Source: Sphingopyxis sp. | GTDB taxonomy: Bacteria > Pseudomonadota > Alphaproteobacteria > Sphingomonadales > Sphingomonadaceae | NCBI GenBank assembly: GCA_016463225.1 | Contig: JAEMRT010000034.1 | Coordinates: 1-48,004, forward strand | Length of the DNA: 48,004 nucleotides | Direction: 5' to 3' | Shown here: in pieces, positions 17,183-25,850 of the stretch | Layout of the letters: the number at the start of each line of letters is the position of its first letter | Position numbering within the stretch: position 1 is the first letter of the stretch | Translations under genes and position numbers: made by a program | Notes under the pieces: generated by a model | Database searches by the model: none | What the model saw: the letters and a program-made list of their open reading frames with translations, nothing else | What the model was told of the DNA's origin: nothing

Positions 17183-17890
17183 TCAGATTGTGATGATTTT
17201 TCCGGACGCGACTGCGACGCTGCTCGGCGCGGGATGCGGCGTCTTCGACACCGGCTCCATCGTGATCGCCAGCGTCGCGCCTTCGGTCATCAACAGGCGG
17301 TGCGGCGGCGGCATCGTCATTTCGGCCTTGCCTGCATGCCCGATCTGCCCGAGCGAGACGGGCGGCCCGCCTTCGGGAATGACCCATAGTTCGGGGGCCA
17401 GCGCGCCGGGTTCGAAGCCATGGATGCGCAGCTGCATCAAACCATTGCTCTGGTTGTAGCGCGCGAGCACCAGCGGCCCCGCGGCATCGCTTTCGATCCG
17501 CGCGACCGCGAGCTGCGGCGCGGCGGGCGTTGGGGTCGGCACGGGCTGGGTGATCAGTACAAGCGCCAGCGCTGCTGCGACGGCGCCCGATACCAGTGCG
17601 CCAGTGCGCCAACGGCGCAGGCGGGTCTCGATCGCAGTGACCTTGTCGGTGGGTGCGTTCGCCAGCTGCCGTTCGATCCCGCTCCACACCCCATCGCCGG
17701 GTTCGGCATCGCCCCATTCGCCGTGCAGCGGTGCCAGCTTCGCTTCCCACGCCGCGACCAGCGCCGCGAATGCGGGATCGCTCAGCGACAGCCGCAGCGC
17801 ATCGGCACGCGCCTGCCCTTCGAGCAGGCCGAGCGCCAGTTCGGCGGCGAGCGCGTCGCGCTCCTGGGCGGGCGTCAGATGGTCATCCAT
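17183..17890 (-). CDS. RskA-type anti-sigma factor
   Basis: 235 aa from the ATG at 17890, which overlaps the sigma-factor stop by eight bases. The cytoplasmic N-terminal half (1-93) is Ala/Leu-rich and would bind the sigma factor. A single transmembrane helix lies at about 96-114 (TGALVSGAVAAALALVLI). The periplasmic C-terminal half (120-235) matches the RskA family in style, with FEPGALAPELWVIPEGG and GATLAITMEP. Such proteins hold the sigma factor until the periplasmic part is proteolysed or reduced. The usual zinc HxxxCxxC motif is absent, as expected for RskA. Confidence 0.88.
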   Translation of the reverse strand: MDDHLTPAQERDALAAELALGLLEGQARADALRLSLSDPAFAALVAAWEAKLAPLHGEWGDAEPGDGVWSGIERQLANAPTDKVTAIETRLRRWRTGALVSGAVAAALALVLITQPVPTPTPAAPQLAVARIESDAAGPLVLARYNQSNGLMQLRIHGFEPGALAPELWVIPEGGPPVSLGQIGHAGKAEMTMPPPHRLLMTEGATLAITMEPVSKTPHPAPSSVAVASGKIITI

Positions 17891-18461
17891 CGCCAAGACA
17901 ATCCTTCAGGCGCAGCAGCCCGCGCCGTATCCAGCTTTTCATCGTCCCCAACGGCACATTTTCGCGCGCCGCAAGCTCGGCATAGGTCGACCCGTCGAAA
18001 AAGGCCGACCGGATGCACGCACGCGTTCGTTCCTCAAGTTCGTGCAGACAGCGATGCAGCTGCTCACCCTCCTCCGCCGCGACCAACGACTGATCGGCGC
18101 GCGGGGCATCGTCGGCTACCGCAAAGGCCGCCTGTTCGGGCAAGGTATCGCGGACCGCACGGCCGGCAACCGACCGCCGCCAGTCGATCGCGCCGTTGCG
18201 CGCGATCGTCGACAGCCAGGTGATCGGGCTAGCGCGCGTGGCATCGAACTGCCCCGCACGCTCCCACACCTTGATATAGACGATCTGCAAAACATCCTCC
18301 GCGCTGGCCCTCTCGCCACAGATACGGAGGCAAATTCCAAATAGTTTCGCGGCGGTCATGTCATAGACGTCACGCAGCGCCGCGCGGTCGCCGCGCCCGA
18401 CCGCGGTCAGCGCCGTCACCAGTCGCATGCGCGCCTCGTCCGCGCTCGATGGCCATTGCAT
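17883..18461 (-). CDS. ECF sigma factor, SigK-like
   Basis: 192 aa from the ATG at 18461. Region 2 spans about 25-95, with the core LFGICLRICGERASAEDVLQ and DATRASPITWLSTIARN. Region 4 (about 134-187) carries the helix-turn-helix STYAELAARENVPLGTMKSW. The region between is short, as in ECF factors. An upstream in-frame extension exists but overlaps the acetyltransferase gene. It is coupled to the RskA anti-sigma gene, with a FAS1 gene after that, so I call it SigK-like by context. It follows the acetyltransferase stop by 41 bases. Confidence 0.9.
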   Translation of the reverse strand: MQWPSSADEARMRLVTALTAVGRGDRAALRDVYDMTAAKLFGICLRICGERASAEDVLQIVYIKVWERAGQFDATRASPITWLSTIARNGAIDWRRSVAGRAVRDTLPEQAAFAVADDAPRADQSLVAAEEGEQLHRCLHELEERTRACIRSAFFDGSTYAELAARENVPLGTMKSWIRRGLLRLKDCLGDG

Positions 18462-18502
18462 GTCGCTCACCACGCCAGGTGGTAAAGCGGTGGCGGGATT
18501 AT

Positions 18503-19096
18503 TCAAGCGGCGGGCGGTCGCATCATCCCCCAGAAATGCGGACCGCCCCCCGGCACATCCCATTCGACCTGCGTGGCAAAGCCCAGCCGTTCGTAAAGCG
18601 GCACATTTTCCGGCGTCGCTGTTTCCAGCCAGCACGGCAGCGCCTCGGCGTCGGCAACCGCGGTTTGCGCGCGGATGATCCGTCCGCCGTGCCCCTTGCC
18701 CTGATGGCCGGTGCGGACACCGACATAATGGAGATACCAGAAACGGCCCGCGGGACGGTGTGTGTCGATGCCGCCTTGTACCTTCAGCCCGCGCGGCAAG
18801 GCGGTGCCGAAGGTGGCGATCAGCGGCACGACGGTGCGCAGGAATTCCAGCGTGCCGCCATGCGCCTGCCCCGGCGCACGCCACAGCGCCGCCGCTTCGT
18901 CGCCGTTCGCCCGCAGCGCCACTCCGGCGCGCATGTCTGCGGGGACGAGCGTGCGGAACAGGCTACGCAGCGCCCGCGCGCGGTGGGCGGGGTCGGGCAA
19001 TATCCATGATAGCGCCGGGTCGGTCTGGAACGCCTGCGCAAGTGTTTCGACAAGGGCTGGCTGGTCCGTTTCTGCCGCTTTGTCGATCTGATCCAT
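18503..19096 (-). CDS. GNAT-family N-acetyltransferase
   Basis: 197 aa. The acetyl-CoA loop is HYVGVRTGHQGKGHGGRII (about 125-143), the classical V-x-x-x-x-Q-G-K-G-x-G pattern. YERLGFATQVEWDVPGGGPHFWGMMR forms the last strands. The N-terminal half is less conserved. The substrate cannot be predicted. It lies upstream of the sigma-factor gene on the same strand and may share its transcript. The product resembles the GNAT proteins often annotated near stress regulators, but a role in the sigma pathway is not shown. Confidence 0.88.
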   Translation of the reverse strand: MDQIDKAAETDQPALVETLAQAFQTDPALSWILPDPAHRARALRSLFRTLVPADMRAGVALRANGDEAAALWRAPGQAHGGTLEFLRTVVPLIATFGTALPRGLKVQGGIDTHRPAGRFWYLHYVGVRTGHQGKGHGGRIIRAQTAVADAEALPCWLETATPENVPLYERLGFATQVEWDVPGGGPHFWGMMRPPAA

Positions 19097-19112
19097 TCCG
19101 GCCTCCCCCCGT

Positions 19113-19201
19113 CGTCATTGCGAGCGCAGCGAAGCAATCCAGAGCGGTTTACGCAAGCTCTGGATTGCTTCCCCCGGACCAAGGCCGGGGTCGCAATGAC
19201 G
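19113..19201. repeat. Long palindromic repeat, CGTCATTGCGAGC type
   Basis: An 89-bp inverted repeat starting CGTCATTGCGAGCGCAGCG and ending GGGTCGCAATGACG. The inner arms pair across AATCCAGAGC and GCTCTGGATT. It shares the CGTCA...TGACG ends with the other palindromes in the window but has a different body, so it is a second family. It lies in the gap between the lipoprotein and the acetyltransferase genes, both on the minus strand. Confidence 0.85.
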
Positions 19202-19215
19202 AAAGATCTATGAAA

Positions 19216-19659
19216 TCAATCCCGGCAATAGCCCTCGCCATCCTTGACCTTCAGGCAATCCTTTTTGCCCGCCAGATATTTCAGGCCCGTGGCGTCACCG
19301 GTCGAGGCCGCCAGCGTCAGCGTTTCAGCGCCGCGGGTGAACGTGATGCCGCCGTCGCTGTCGCTGCCGTCATAGGTGCCCTTGGTGTCGAGGTCGGATT
19401 GCATCTCCAGCTTGTATTTGCCAGGCTCGGCCGCGGTGATCGTGACATACATGCCCTCGACCCCGGTCCATTTGCCTGCCCACGCCGCATGGCGGTGCGC
19501 CGCAGCGGCGGGATCGGTGGCTTCAGCGCCTTCGGGCGCAGTGGTTTCGACCGGCACCTCGGTCGTCGCGGTCTCGGCGGGCGCGGGCGCCTCGGCCTTT
19601 TCGCACCCGGTCAGCAACACCAGCGCCGCCGCGCCAGCCAGAATCACGCTCTTTTGCAT
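19216..19659 (-). CDS. Lipoprotein, function unknown
   Basis: 147 aa. The signal peptide ends in a lipobox LLTGC (Cys19), so the protein is lipid-anchored. Residues 20-58 are an Ala/Glu/Thr/Pro-rich flexible stretch. The C-terminal part (about 60-147) has WAGKWTGVEGMYVTITAAE and further short beta strands, resembling a small lipocalin-like or bacterial DUF domain, ending with two Cys (about 134 and 145). A strong AAGGAG ribosome site precedes the ATG. It may share a transcript with the Ser/Thr dehydratase upstream, as the gap is only 56 bases. Confidence 0.78.
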   Translation of the reverse strand: MQKSVILAGAAALVLLTGCEKAEAPAPAETATTEVPVETTAPEGAEATDPAAAAHRHAAWAGKWTGVEGMYVTITAAEPGKYKLEMQSDLDTKGTYDGSDSDGGITFTRGAETLTLAASTGDATGLKYLAGKKDCLKVKDGEGYCRD

Positions 19660-19715
19660 CTCGCTTCTCCTTCACCGTCCCAACGCACCAAGTGAAGCAG
19701 ATATCCCGCGCGGCG

Positions 19716-20705
19716 TCACCCGGCGATTATCTCGGCATAAAGCTCCGGATCGACATTGCCCCCCGACAGGGTGACCAAGGTTGCCTCGCCCAGTTCGACC
19801 TTGCCCGCCAGCACCGCCGCCAACGCCGCCGCCCCGCCGGGCTCGACGACCAGATGCAGCCGCTCGAACGCGACGCGCATCGCATGGCGCACCTCTTCCC
19901 GCGTGACGACGACCCCGCGCACCCCGCGCGCCTGCAGCACCGTGAAATTGATCGGCCAGGTCTGCGGCGTCTGCAACGCGTCGCATTCGGTGGGATAGGC
20001 CAGATCCTCGACCGACAGGATTTCGCCCGCCGCCAGCGAGCGCGTCACATCGTCCCACCCCTCGGGTTCCACCGCGATAATCTCCGCATCGGGGCAGGCC
20101 AGCGCCAGCCCCGCCGACAATCCGCCGCCGCCGCAGCACGCGATCACCTTGTCGGGTCCGGCGATGCCGCGCGCCGCCAGTTGCGCCCGCGCCTCGATCC
20201 CCGCGCTCCCCTGCCCCTCGATGATCCACGGATCGCCATAGGCATGAACCAATGTCCCGCCGCTCGCTTCGAGCAGTTTCGCCGCCACCGCGTCGCGCGA
20301 TTCGGTCACGCGGTCGTACAGCACGACCTCGGCCCCGAGCGCCCGCGTCGCCGCCAGCTTCATCTTGGGCGCATTGCTCGGCATCACAATCGTCGCCGAA
20401 ATGCCCAGCCGTTTCGCCGCCCAAGCGACCCCCTGCGCATGATTGCCGCTCGACACCCCGACGACCCCCGCGGCCGCCTGCTCGGGCGCCAGATCGGTCA
20501 GCCGGTGCCACGCGCCGCGAATCTTGAACGCCCCGACGGGTTGCAGGTTTTCGGCCTTGCACCAGATCGTCTTGCCGTCGATTTCCATCGGCAGCAGCGG
20601 TGTTTGCGGCAGCAATGCAGCGACTTTCGCCGCAGCGCGTTCAACACCCGCAAGCGTGGGTGCGCGGTTCGGATCGAGCAAGGGATCGGGGCTTTGCTGT
20701 GTCAT
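19716..20705 (-). CDS. Threonine/serine dehydratase, PLP fold type II
   Basis: 329 aa. PLP-dependent deaminase giving 2-oxobutanoate or pyruvate, or possibly a serine/aspartate racemase. The PLP lysine is K61 in PVGAFKIRGA. The substrate loop is SSGNHAQG (84-91) and the phosphate loop is CCGGGGLSAG. There is no C-terminal ACT domain, so it is the short, catabolic/racemase-like form rather than full IlvA. The ATG follows AGGACG. It is divergent from the carboxynorspermidine synthase gene with 64 bases between starts. Confidence 0.87.
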   Translation of the reverse strand: MTQQSPDPLLDPNRAPTLAGVERAAAKVAALLPQTPLLPMEIDGKTIWCKAENLQPVGAFKIRGAWHRLTDLAPEQAAAGVVGVSSGNHAQGVAWAAKRLGISATIVMPSNAPKMKLAATRALGAEVVLYDRVTESRDAVAAKLLEASGGTLVHAYGDPWIIEGQGSAGIEARAQLAARGIAGPDKVIACCGGGGLSAGLALACPDAEIIAVEPEGWDDVTRSLAAGEILSVEDLAYPTECDALQTPQTWPINFTVLQARGVRGVVVTREEVRHAMRVAFERLHLVVEPGGAAALAAVLAGKVELGEATLVTLSGGNVDPELYAEIIAG

Positions 20706-20769
20706 GGCTTCGTCCTATAGGCCCGGGCATACAAGACAAGCCGCATAGGTAGGCGCAGGAGATTTTTCG

Positions 20770-21978
20770 ATGAGCAAGGTTCTGGTGATCGGCGCAGGCG
20801 GCGTCGGTTCGGTCGCGGTACACAAGATGGCGATGAACGCCGACATCTTTCCCGACATCACGCTGGCCAGCCGCCGCAAGTTCAAATGCGACGCGGTCGC
20901 CGAGTCGGTGCTGGCGCGAACGGGCGTGACGATCAAAACCGCCGAGGTTGACGCCGACCATATCGACTCCACCGCGGCGCTGATCCGCGAGATTGGCGCG
21001 ACGCATGTCGTCAATCTCGCGCTGCCCTATCAGGATCTGACGATCATGGAGGCGTGCCTGTCGACCGGCGCGCATTATATGGACACCGCCAATTACGAAC
21101 CGCGCGACGAGGCGAAGTTCGAATATCATTGGCAGTGGGCGTATCATGACCGCTTCAAGGATGCGGGGCTGATGGCGCTGCTCGGCTCGGGCTTCGACCC
21201 CGGCGTCACCAGCGTGTTCACCACCTGGCTAAAAAAGCATCATTTCGCGCGCATCGACACGCTCGACATTCTCGACTGCAACGGCGGCGACCACGGCCAG
21301 CATTTCGCGACCAATTTCAACCCCGAGATCAACATCCGCGAAGTCACCGCGGTCGCGCGCCACTGGGAAAATGGCGACTGGGTCGAAACCCCGCCGATGT
21401 CGGTGAGGCAAAAATTCGACTTCGAAGCGGTCGGCGAAAAGACGATGTACCTCATGTATCATGAGGAAATCGAAAGCCTGAAAACGCACCTCCCCGAAAT
21501 CAAGCGCATCCGCTTCTGGATGACCTTTGGCGAGGCCTATATCACCCACCTCAATGTGCTGCAGAATGTCGGCATGACGCGGATCGATCCGGTGATCTAC
21601 GAAGGCCGCGAAATCATCCCCCTGCAGTTCCTCAAAGCCGTGCTCCCCGAACCGTCGAGCCTCGGCGAGACGACCAAGGGCAAGACCAACATCGGCGTCA
21701 TCGCCACGGGGCTGGGTCAGGACGGCAAGGAAAAGACGCTCTACCTCTACAACATCTGCGACCATGAGGATGCCTATGCCGAAACCGGCAATCAGGCGGT
21801 CAGCTATACCACCGGCGTCCCCGCGATGATCGGCGCCGCGATGATGGTGACGAACACGTGGGGCGGTGACGGGGTGTTCAACATGGAGCAGATGGACCCC
21901 AATCCGTTCATGGCGATGCTGAATGACCATGGCCTGCCATGGCAGGTGAAGGAACTCGACGGGCCTCTGGATTTCTGA
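20770..21978 (+). CDS. Carboxynorspermidine synthase (dehydrogenase)
   Basis: 402 aa, saccharopine-dehydrogenase-like fold. NADPH-dependent reductive condensation of aspartate semialdehyde with a diamine (putrescine gives carboxyspermidine; diaminopropane gives carboxynorspermidine). The Rossmann motif is GAGGVGS (8-14), followed by MAMNADIFPDITLASR, a stretch very typical of this subgroup. GSGFDPGVTSVF and the C-terminal SYTTGVPAMIGAAMM also match. Good ribosome site (CAGGAG). The decarboxylase acting on its product is 2.7 kb downstream, which fixes the function much better than the fold alone. Often annotated only as saccharopine dehydrogenase or LYS1. Confidence 0.9.
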   Translation: MSKVLVIGAGGVGSVAVHKMAMNADIFPDITLASRRKFKCDAVAESVLARTGVTIKTAEVDADHIDSTAALIREIGATHVVNLALPYQDLTIMEACLSTGAHYMDTANYEPRDEAKFEYHWQWAYHDRFKDAGLMALLGSGFDPGVTSVFTTWLKKHHFARIDTLDILDCNGGDHGQHFATNFNPEINIREVTAVARHWENGDWVETPPMSVRQKFDFEAVGEKTMYLMYHEEIESLKTHLPEIKRIRFWMTFGEAYITHLNVLQNVGMTRIDPVIYEGREIIPLQFLKAVLPEPSSLGETTKGKTNIGVIATGLGQDGKEKTLYLYNICDHEDAYAETGNQAVSYTTGVPAMIGAAMMVTNTWGGDGVFNMEQMDPNPFMAMLNDHGLPWQVKELDGPLDF

Positions 21979-21994
21979 TCGATATTACGTCTTG

Positions 21995-22063
21995 CGTCAT
22001 TTCGGCGAAAGCGGGAACCCACTAGCGGCGTCCAGATTGGGTTTCTCCTTTGCGGGAATGACG
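21995..22063. repeat. Degenerate palindromic repeat
   Basis: An imperfect 69-bp inverted repeat, CGTCATTTCGGCGAAAGCGG on the left and CTTTGCGGGAATGACG on the right. It has the same ends and arm design as the CGTCATCCCGG elements but more mismatches. It sits between the carboxynorspermidine synthase and the next gene. Its right end runs straight into the ribosome site (GAGAGG) of the downstream hydrolase. Confidence 0.7.
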
Positions 22064-22076
22064 AGAGGTTGTTGAT

Positions 22077-23159
22077 ATGAAATTACGAATTGCTGCGTTC
22101 ACCTTGCTCGCCGCGATCACCACGCCCGCCGCCGCGCAGGCCGACGACGCCTATGCCCCGGCGCGCGCGATCGTTGCCGACATCGGCAAGATCGTCACCC
22201 CCAACGGCGTGCAGGAAACCTTCGAGGTCACCCTCGGTGGTGCGCGGCAGGTGGTGAACATCCGCGGCTCCGACAAGGCCAACCCGATCCTCGTCTTCGT
22301 CCACGGCGGCCCCGGCGCGGTCGAGATGCCCTTTGCCTGGGCGTTCCAGCGTCCTTGGGAAGATGTCTTCACCGTCGTCCAATATGACCAGCGCGGCGCG
22401 GGACGCTCCTATCCGCTGAACGATCCCGCGACGCTCGCGCCGACGATGACCCTCGATCGCTACCGCGACGACGCGATCGAACTGATCGACCTGCTCAAGC
22501 AGCGCTATGGCAAACGCAAGGTCGTGCTGATGGGCCACAGTTGGGGCTCGATCGTCGGCCTGTCGGTCGCGGTGAAGCGCCCCGACCTGCTTTACGCCTA
22601 TGTCGGCGTCGGTCAGGGCATCGATTTTCGCGCAGGCGAAAAGGCCGGCATGGCGTGGACGCGGGCCAAGGCGCTGGCAGCGGGCAACAAGGAAGCCGTC
22701 GCCGAGATCGACGCGCTCGCGCCCTATCCGCAAGGCGACTTTACAATCGCGAAAGCCGATGGTTGGCGCAAATATGCGATCCCCTATGGGTCGCTGATGT
22801 ACAACAAGCCCGACCTCAATCTCTATTTCCAGACCCCGCGCCTCTCGCCCGAGTACACAGAGGCGGACCGCAAGGCGTGGGGCCAGGGCAGTACCTTCTC
22901 GGTCACAACGCTCTGGCCGCGCCTCGCCGATGTCAGCTTCACCAAGGTGAAGAGGATGGAGGTGCCGATCGTCTTCATGCTCGGCCGGCACGACTATACC
23001 GTGCCCGCGCCCGTCGCCGCCGACTGGTTCGGAAAGGTGAAAGCGCCGTCAAAGAAGCTCGTGTGGCTCGAACATTCGGCGCATATGCCGATGGTCGAGG
23101 AGCCGGGGCATTTCTTCGCCGCGCTGCTTCGCGATGTCCTGCCGCTGACCAAGGAGTAA
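22077..23159 (+). CDS. Exported alpha/beta hydrolase, proline-iminopeptidase-like
   Basis: 360 aa. A signal peptide (residues 1-20, ending AAAQA) directs it out of the cytoplasm. The oxyanion box is HGGPG (76-80), the S33-family signature. The nucleophile is Ser155 in GHSWGS. Candidate Asp is in GRHDYTV and the His in PGHF near the C-terminus. The S33 peptidases cleave N-terminal proline, but many exported relatives hydrolyse other amides or esters. It stands between the polyamine genes; a role in polyamine metabolism is possible but unsupported. Spacing to the next gene is only seven bases. Confidence 0.82.
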   Translation: MKLRIAAFTLLAAITTPAAAQADDAYAPARAIVADIGKIVTPNGVQETFEVTLGGARQVVNIRGSDKANPILVFVHGGPGAVEMPFAWAFQRPWEDVFTVVQYDQRGAGRSYPLNDPATLAPTMTLDRYRDDAIELIDLLKQRYGKRKVVLMGHSWGSIVGLSVAVKRPDLLYAYVGVGQGIDFRAGEKAGMAWTRAKALAAGNKEAVAEIDALAPYPQGDFTIAKADGWRKYAIPYGSLMYNKPDLNLYFQTPRLSPEYTEADRKAWGQGSTFSVTTLWPRLADVSFTKVKRMEVPIVFMLGRHDYTVPAPVAADWFGKVKAPSKKLVWLEHSAHMPMVEEPGHFFAALLRDVLPLTKE

Positions 23160-23166
23160 TGTCGGG

Positions 23167-23517
23167 ATGACCGCCTATCTCGCCCCCATCGGGCTGCTGA
23201 TCGTCTCGAACATCTTCATGACCTTCGCCTGGTATGGACATCTCGGCGATATGTCGCGGCCGCTGTGGCTCGCGGTGTTGATCGCGTGGGGCATCGCCTT
23301 TTTCGAATATTGCCTCGCGGTGCCCGCCAACCGCATCGGTTACGGCGTTTACACCGCCGCCGAACTCAAGACCTTGCAGGAAGTGATCACGCTGATCATC
23401 TTCGCCGGGTTCGCGGTCTTCTGGCTCGGCGAAAAGCTGACTATGAACCACCTCGTCGGCTTTGGCCTGATCGCCGCGGGCGCCTTCCTCATCTTCAAGG
23501 GACCGATTGCAGCCTGA
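23167..23517 (+). CDS. DUF486/DMT-superfamily membrane protein
   Basis: 116 aa with four hydrophobic helices (about 5-24, 32-52, 70-88, 94-112), the half-sized drug/metabolite-transporter layout. The sequence YGHLGDMSRPLWLAVLIAWG and NRIGYGVYTAAELKTLQE is typical of the DUF486 family. The start is the ATG after GTCGGG, seven bases past the preceding stop, so it is translated with the hydrolase gene. Such proteins probably work as dimers; the transported compound is unknown. Confidence 0.85.
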   Translation: MTAYLAPIGLLIVSNIFMTFAWYGHLGDMSRPLWLAVLIAWGIAFFEYCLAVPANRIGYGVYTAAELKTLQEVITLIIFAGFAVFWLGEKLTMNHLVGFGLIAAGAFLIFKGPIAA

Positions 23518-23555
23518 CCGCCACCCCGCTAGCCTCGCGTGACGGAGGATGGGCG

Positions 23556-24560
23556 ATGGCAACAGATGACACGGGTATTTCGCGACGGGCATTCGGTGCC
23601 GGCGCGGCAGGACTGGCGGCGCTCGGCCCCGCGCAGGCATCGGCAAAACCCGCAAAGCCCAGTCCGATCCCGACGGGCAAACCCTTCATTTTGACGACTT
23701 GGGATTTCGGCGCCGGCGCCAACGCCATCGGCTGGCCGATGCTCGCCGGCGGCGGCTCGGCGCTCGACGTCGTCGAAGCCGCGATCAACCATGTCGAACT
23801 GCTCGGCGATTATTGGGTAGGCGCCGGCGGCGTCCCGAACGAGGTCGGCGAAACGACGCTCGATGCGATGATCATGTGGGGACCGACCCATGATGCCGGC
23901 GCGGTCGGCTGCCTAAAACGCGTCAAAAAGGCGATCTCGGTCGCGCGCAAGGTGATGGAAGAGACGCAACACAGCCTGATCGTCGGCGACGACGCGACGC
24001 GCTTTGCGGCGCGCATGGGGTTCACCGAATCCTCACTCACCAGCGTCGTGTCGCAGCAGGCGTGGGACAACTGGGCGGCGAAGGGCGAGAAAACGAACGC
24101 GTTTGACCCCGAACCAATCGGCAAGGATTCCAAATTGGTTGGTCATGACACGGTCGGCAGCATCGCGCTCGACGCCGCCGGAAATCTGTGCGTCGGTTGC
24201 TCGACCAACGGCCGCGAATTCAAGATCCCGGGCCGCGTTGGCGATTCGCCGATCGTCGGCGCCGGCGCCTATGTCGACCAGGCGGTCGGCGCCGCGGTCG
24301 CGACCGGCAATGGCGACGTGATGATGCGCTTCCTGCCGACCTATCATGCCGTCGAATTGATGCGCGGCGGTATGGCGCCGCAGGCAGCCGCCGAAGCGAC
24401 GATCAAGCGGATCGCAGACGCAGGCTATAGCATCGACGGCGGCATTGCGGTGATCCGTCGCGACGGCATGCACGGCGGCGCCAAGACGGGCTGGGCGGAC
24501 ACGCCCTTCAGCTATTCGGTCCAGACCGCGGCGGGGAATGTAAAGGTGCCGGTGGCATAG
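23556..24560 (+). CDS. Tat-exported glycosylasparaginase-type Ntn hydrolase
   Basis: 334 aa from the ATG at 23556, chosen for the GGAGG nine bases upstream; an in-frame extension is only the DUF486 gene out of frame. A twin-arginine signal (SRRAFGAGAAGLAAL) marks export in folded form. The autoproteolysis site is the HDT motif at about residue 190 (GHDTVGSIALD), whose Thr becomes the N-terminal nucleophile. Downstream GRVGDSPIVGAGAYVD and GNGDVMMR are N4-(beta-N-acetylglucosaminyl)-L-asparaginase hallmarks. The first half (SALDVVEAAINHVE) is the alpha-subunit. Substrate may be glycoasparagine or isoaspartyl peptides. Confidence 0.9.
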   Translation: MATDDTGISRRAFGAGAAGLAALGPAQASAKPAKPSPIPTGKPFILTTWDFGAGANAIGWPMLAGGGSALDVVEAAINHVELLGDYWVGAGGVPNEVGETTLDAMIMWGPTHDAGAVGCLKRVKKAISVARKVMEETQHSLIVGDDATRFAARMGFTESSLTSVVSQQAWDNWAAKGEKTNAFDPEPIGKDSKLVGHDTVGSIALDAAGNLCVGCSTNGREFKIPGRVGDSPIVGAGAYVDQAVGAAVATGNGDVMMRFLPTYHAVELMRGGMAPQAAAEATIKRIADAGYSIDGGIAVIRRDGMHGGAKTGWADTPFSYSVQTAAGNVKVPVA

Positions 24561-24642
24561 CATCGCGTTCTTCAGTCAGGAATTGAAGTCACCGACGCCC
24601 TCCCCCTTCCTTCGCGCGACCAAACCTCTTACATGGCCGCTC

Positions 24643-25815
24643 ATGGAAACCAGAGCCGGCGACCCCGGGGCCTTTGCCCATTTCGACCTGACCCGCGTCC
24701 CCTCGCCGGCATTCGTCGTCGACGCGGCGAAGGTGCGCGCCAATCTGGCGGTCCTGCGCCACATCGGCGACGCCTCCGGCGCGCGGGTGCTCGCGGCGCT
24801 CAAGGCGTTTTCGATGTGGTCGCTGGGGCCGGTCGTCACAGAATATCTCGACGGGGTATGCGCCTCGGGGCTCTATGAAGCAAAGCTTGGCCGCGCGGAA
24901 TATGGCGGTGAAGTCGCAACCTATTGCGCGGGGTACAAGGAAGCCGACCTGCCTGAAATCGTGGGGCTCTCCGATCATCTGATCTTCAACTCGCCCGGCC
25001 AGATCGCCCGTTTCCGTCCCTTGCTCAATGACCTCCGCGCGCAGGGCGCGACCTTCGACATCGGCCTGCGCATCAACCCGATGCACAGCGAGGGCGAAGT
25101 CGCGAAATATGACCCTGCCGCTCCGTGCAGCCGCCTCGGCTTTCCGGTCACCCAGCTGCTGCCCGAACATATGGAGGGCATCGAAGGCATCCACATGCAC
25201 AGTCTGTGCGAACAGGATTTCCCGCCGCTCGCGCGCACCTGGGAAGCCGTCCAGCCGATGCTGCATCCCTTTTTCAACCAGCTAAAATGGATCAATTTCG
25301 GCGGCGGCCACCATGTCACCCGCGCCGACTATCAGGTCGACGATCTGATCGCGTTCCTGAAACAGGTCCGCGCCGCGACCAACTGCGATGTGATGATCGA
25401 ACCCGGCGAAGCGATCGCACTCGACGCAGGTATCCTTGTCGGCGAAATTCTCGACCTGTTCGACAATGGCATGCCCATCGGCATCACCGATATTTCGGCG
25501 ACCTGCCACATGCCCGACGTGATCGAGGCGCCCTATCGCCCTGCCATGCTCGATGAGGGCAGCGAGGGTATGCCGACCCGCCTCGGCGGCCCCTCATGCC
25601 TCGCGGGCGATGTGATCGGCGATTACCGCCTCCCCGGCGGCGCCCGGATCGGCCAACGCTTCGCTTTCCTCGATCAGGCGCATTATTCGATGGTCAAGAC
25701 CAACAGCTTCAACGGCGTCCCGTTGCCGTCGATCTGGCTGTGGGACAGTGAAACCGACGCGCTGAAGCTGATCCGCCAGTTCGGATATGAGGATTTCAAG
25801 ACGCGGCTGAGTTAA
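24643..25815 (+). CDS. nspC: Carboxynorspermidine decarboxylase
   Basis: 390 aa, PLP-dependent alanine-racemase-fold decarboxylase acting on carboxynorspermidine or carboxyspermidine to give norspermidine or spermidine. The PLP lysine is K54 in LAALKAFSMWS, a family marker. Others are HMHSLCEQDFPPL, NFGGGHHVT and EPGEAIALDAG; the active-site Cys is probably in GPSCLAGDVIG. I start at the ATG at 24643 because the alternative TTG 60 bases upstream has its ribosome site too close. It works with the synthase gene at 20770. It ends at a hairpin shared with the convergent flavoprotein gene. Confidence 0.93.
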   Translation: METRAGDPGAFAHFDLTRVPSPAFVVDAAKVRANLAVLRHIGDASGARVLAALKAFSMWSLGPVVTEYLDGVCASGLYEAKLGRAEYGGEVATYCAGYKEADLPEIVGLSDHLIFNSPGQIARFRPLLNDLRAQGATFDIGLRINPMHSEGEVAKYDPAAPCSRLGFPVTQLLPEHMEGIEGIHMHSLCEQDFPPLARTWEAVQPMLHPFFNQLKWINFGGGHHVTRADYQVDDLIAFLKQVRAATNCDVMIEPGEAIALDAGILVGEILDLFDNGMPIGITDISATCHMPDVIEAPYRPAMLDEGSEGMPTRLGGPSCLAGDVIGDYRLPGGARIGQRFAFLDQAHYSMVKTNSFNGVPLPSIWLWDSETDALKLIRQFGYEDFKTRLS

Positions 25816-25819
25816 GACA

Positions 25820-25850
25820 ATCATCCCGGTCGCGAAGCGACGGGGATGAT
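25820..25850. terminator. Bidirectional hairpin terminator candidate
   Basis: A 14-bp stem (ATCATCCCGGTCGC and its complement, one mismatch) with a GAA loop, placed exactly between convergent stop codons. There is no T-tract on either side, so it may act as an mRNA-end stabiliser rather than an intrinsic terminator. Confidence 0.55.
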
